From NCBI GenBank assembly GCA_022841205.1, contig JALHCK010000022.1, positions 1 to 25,983 on the forward strand: 25,983 bases of DNA, given 5' to 3'. Each line of letters starts with the position of its first letter. The stretch's first letter is position 1. Position numbers and translations under genes: made by a program. Source of the stretch: Methanomicrobiales archaeon. Lineage in GTDB: Archaea; Halobacteriota; Methanomicrobia; Methanomicrobiales; Methanospirillaceae. Positions 23,633 to 25,983 of this stretch are shown here, piece after piece. The notes below the pieces were generated by a model, which saw nothing but the letters and a program-made list of their open reading frames with translations, searched no databases and was not told where the DNA came from.

Positions 23633-23660
23633 TAGGTCTAATCATGCCCTGTGAATACCT

Positions 23661-25457
23661 ATGAATGGAAAAATAGCCAGGATCGCCATGGTGGCGCTCC
23701 TGATTTGCATCATCTGCGTCGTTCCAGCCCTTGCCTCCCACTGGGAGACATATTGGCCCCCATGGGTGACGAAGACCAATACTACTTCTGCGACCATCAA
23801 CTGGCGGCAGGGTAACGACTATCCTAAACATTATGGAACATTAGCGTACGCAAACGAGAGTTATTACCATCAGCATAAGTCATTTGATAAAAAAATACAG
23901 TACCTGGAGGAAAGCAAGTATCATAATATCGAGCTCACCGGTCTTGAGCCGAATACCACCTATTACTATCGGGTGGAAACTTATGAAATGCCAGACTATT
24001 ACGACATCCGTTCGTTCCGGACTTTCCCGGTCAGCGGGCCGTTTACATTCGTCGTCATCTCCGATTCACAGAAAGGCCACAAGTATAGCCTGGATCAGCG
24101 GTACCATGTAGTAGCCCAAGCGATTGCAAAAGAACCGGACGTGCTCTTCATTCTCCACGGTGGAGACTATTATGGATTTGATGATGTGGGAGGGTTCGCA
24201 GAATTCTTCCATTATTCCATTGAGATGCTCTCGAACACGACCATCTTCCCCTGCATCGGGAACCATGAGTATCACGACCCCGATAATTCAGACAACCCGC
24301 CGACGAATGCCGATCATTATAAATGGTCCTTTGACATGCCCCTGAACTACTCCTTTGACTGTGCCGGGATCCGGTTTATCGTTCTCAATACCCCGGACCC
24401 GGATAATGCCAATGGTGATGATCCCCACACCTCCAGCAAACTTGCCGAAAGCCAGGTGCCCTGGCTCAAGCAGCAGCTGGACAACCATATGATCGGGACC
24501 TTCACCCTGCAGCACCATCCGATCTGGGATTATGGGAGGACCGGGATAAATCCTGATTTTGAATCATGGGAGAATCTGTTCCATAAATACCCGATAAGCG
24601 CGAGTTTCGCGGGCCATACCCACAATTACCAGCGGTTCGATGTAGACGGCATCCCCTATTTCATCGTCGGCACTGCAGGGGGCAGGTTTTCTGACCTGTG
24701 GGACAACGAATCGTATCCTGATTGCTTCAGGTTCGGTGAGACAAACCGTCTGGGATACCTGAAAGTCATGGTAGACCCTAAAAATAAAACCGCGACAGCA
24801 CAGATGATACTGGTCGCTGCCACCTGCTGCCTTGACTCTGCGGATGATCCCATTGTCTTTGACAAGCCGGTCATCAAGGAGACGATCACCTTCCCCCTCC
24901 GTGGCACAGGGACGGTTCCCGAACCAACGGAGTTCCAGGCCGACTTCACCGCTGCACCCCTCTCCGGTTCTTCACCATTGACTGTCACCTTCGCCGATGC
25001 TTCCACGGGCGACCCGGTGTTGTGGATCTACAGTTTCGGCGATGGGTTTACCTCCAGGGAGAAGAATACCATGCATACCTATCACACTCCGGGTACCTAT
25101 ACCGTGACCCTCGCCGTCATGAAGCTCGAAAATGGTGTCCTGGTCCGGAACACCACGGTGAAACAGGACCTGATCACCGTCGGCAGAGAACCTGGATCCG
25201 GACTTGCCGCCAACTTCACCGCTACACCCCTTGGGGGCAATGCACCCTTGAGCGTTACTTTCACGGACACCTCGACTGGCGAACCAACATACTGGAGTTA
25301 TACATTTGGAGATGGGACGACCTCGTCATCGAAGAACCCGACCCATACCTACCTGGTGCCAGGGCAATATACCGTTAAACTTACCGTCCTGAAACTTGAT
25401 AGAGGAACTCTCATAAGAAACACGACGGTCCACCATGATCTGATCAACGTGGCCTAG
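23661..25457 (+). CDS. Secreted metallophosphoesterase (purple-acid-phosphatase-like) with two PKD domains
   Basis: 598 residues. Signal peptide at about 5-26 (cleavage after ALA). A fibronectin-III-like N-terminal domain with 'TTSATINWRQG' and 'LTGLEPNTTYYYRVET' matches the front domain of purple acid phosphatases. The catalytic domain follows: DSQ (135-137), GGD (167-169), GNHE (200-203), HHPIW (285-289) and GHTH (318-321). These bind two metals and cleave phosphate esters. The first motif has Gln where many relatives have His. Two PKD domains (about 425-510 and 515-598, 'SFGDG'/'TFGDG', 'TYTV'/'QYTV') would hold the protein to the cell surface or partners. Intact and in good codon use. Confidence 0.85.
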   Translation: MNGKIARIAMVALLICIICVVPALASHWETYWPPWVTKTNTTSATINWRQGNDYPKHYGTLAYANESYYHQHKSFDKKIQYLEESKYHNIELTGLEPNTTYYYRVETYEMPDYYDIRSFRTFPVSGPFTFVVISDSQKGHKYSLDQRYHVVAQAIAKEPDVLFILHGGDYYGFDDVGGFAEFFHYSIEMLSNTTIFPCIGNHEYHDPDNSDNPPTNADHYKWSFDMPLNYSFDCAGIRFIVLNTPDPDNANGDDPHTSSKLAESQVPWLKQQLDNHMIGTFTLQHHPIWDYGRTGINPDFESWENLFHKYPISASFAGHTHNYQRFDVDGIPYFIVGTAGGRFSDLWDNESYPDCFRFGETNRLGYLKVMVDPKNKTATAQMILVAATCCLDSADDPIVFDKPVIKETITFPLRGTGTVPEPTEFQADFTAAPLSGSSPLTVTFADASTGDPVLWIYSFGDGFTSREKNTMHTYHTPGTYTVTLAVMKLENGVLVRNTTVKQDLITVGREPGSGLAANFTATPLGGNAPLSVTFTDTSTGEPTYWSYTFGDGTTSSSKNPTHTYLVPGQYTVKLTVLKLDRGTLIRNTTVHHDLINVA

Positions 25458-25603
25458 GATTTGCGGCTCATCCTCATTCTTATTTTTTCACCATGACATC
25501 TACTTATGATAAGCGCAGGTCATTTCATCAAAAGGTCAGAACCTACTTTCGGAACCACTGTTCAGGGGTCAGACCGGTATATACCTATCACCCCCTTTGG
25601 TGA

Positions 25604-25690
25604 CTATTCTGCCCCGACTTCGATGGCCATGGCCTCCACCGCCCGGCCCTGTTTGTGATAGATCGTGGTGCGTGCAGTCCAGGTCCCCTC
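25604..25690 (-). pseudogene. 3' fragment of an unknown gene downstream of the zinc mini-protein copy
   Basis: The minus strand reads EGTWTARTTIYHKQGRAVEA, then MAIEVGAE and a stop at 25604-25606. No start codon or ribosome site of its own is clear. It takes the place held by the nuclease-like gene in the other copy but is unrelated to it. Codon use is clean, so it is probably the end of a real gene. Confidence 0.3.
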
Positions 25691-25844
25691 ACTCGCCGGC
25701 ATCCGGCACCGGCTCCTGGTAATCAGGGTTGGCCAGGCATCGAGGGTTCGGGCACATTTCGCCTTTCGGAAAGGTGCAGACCATCTTCATTCACTTCCCA
25801 GCTTTCCGCTGGGAGAAATGAGGACACTTCTTCTTTTTCGCCAT
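25689..25844 (-). pseudogene. Copy of the zinc mini-protein with Trp18 changed to stop
   Basis: Exactly the length of the gene at 20823-20978 (52 codons). It reads MAKKKKCPHFSQRKAGK, then TGA in place of the Trp codon, then MKMVCTFPKGEMCPNPRC and on to the same acidic-type end. All four Cys are kept. TGA is directly followed by ATG, so the second half could be re-started. Conservation of frame beyond the stop means the mutation is recent, or that read-through or restart occurs. Confidence 0.65.
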
Positions 25845-25910
25845 CACTGGCCCTCCCAGGTCCGCGGTTTTGGTTCAAAACCATCGAGGATGAATCAAAG
25901 AGGGAGTCAG

Positions 25911-25975
25911 CGGCATACAAGAGAGAAGAGGATGATGGTGTTTAAAAATTTTTACTAGGGGGACTGAATGTGACC
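25911..25975 (-). repeat. 65-nt promoter repeat, copy 2
   Basis: Near-identical to 21301-21365, with the TATA box at 25941-25954. Here the start codon leads into only 13 codons (MPLTPSLIHPRWF, stop). The roughly 290 nt that encode the 44-, 40- and most of the 25-residue ORFs in copy 1 are missing, leaving about 27 unrelated nt. Confidence 0.8.
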
Positions 25976-25983
25976 CGATATAT

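Noticed and set aside
25689..25844. TGA recoded as tryptophan
   Set aside because: All other genes use TGA as stop with consistent ends, including overlapping ATGA junctions, so a changed code is untenable.
1..25983. CRISPR array or tRNA gene
   Set aside because: No regularly spaced repeats and no tRNA-like cloverleaf or CCA-proximal arm was found by eye on either strand.

Overview
The window looks like accessory DNA from a methanogenic archaeon, most likely in or near the Methanomicrobiales. That is an inference from family content and signals, not from a marker gene. It carries a DUF6345-type secreted protein, a PKD-domain phosphoesterase, archaeal phospholipase-D-like zinc-ribbon genes, archaeal-style Shine-Dalgarno sequences (GGTGAT, GGAGG) and A/T-rich TATA boxes placed 25-27 nt before start codons. 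Base composition is a mosaic: AT-rich secreted and membrane genes alternate with GC-rich mobile cassettes.

Layout. (1) 1-167 is the end of an IS21-type element that cuts off the 5' part of a secreted DUF6345-like gene. (2) 197-6825 holds cell-surface genes. Two fragments resemble the catalytic half of caspase-like (clan CD) peptidases, and each is followed at once by a membrane-anchored PepSY/YcdB-like protein. There are also two paralogous membrane proteins, a lipoprotein, and a gene-poor stretch (2996-3622) with a strongly structured RNA candidate (about 3119-3240). (3) 6959-8109 is a small minus-strand operon of three unrecognised genes, two of them membrane proteins. (4) 8419-11279 is a phospholipase-D-like gene with a C-terminal zinc ribbon. 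It is broken by an early stop and split by a complete 2.16-kb IS21 element (istA, istB). (5) 11512-16325 holds a Type IIG restriction-modification enzyme coupled to a RhuM-family gene, plus a membrane protein. This cassette lies between two 36-nt near-identical direct repeats. (6) 16395-21306 (minus strand) is a tightly overlapping operon around a 1005-residue primase-helicase, with tiny ORFs at its head, a zinc-binding mini-protein and a nuclease-like protein. It reads as the replication module of an integrated plasmid or virus. (7) 21537-23603 contains a truncated PD-(D/E)XK nuclease fused to a truncated IS1634-type transposase, then a frameshifted DDE transposase. (8) 23661-25457 is an intact secreted metallophosphoesterase with two PKD domains. 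(9) 25604-25975 is a decayed second copy of the head of the region-6 operon, with a 65-nt promoter module that matches at 64 of 65 positions.

How it fits together: insertion sequences have broken several host genes and delimit a defence cassette and a replication module. The best leads for new biology are the secreted peptidase plus PepSY pairs, the replication operon with its duplicated promoter, and the structured RNA.
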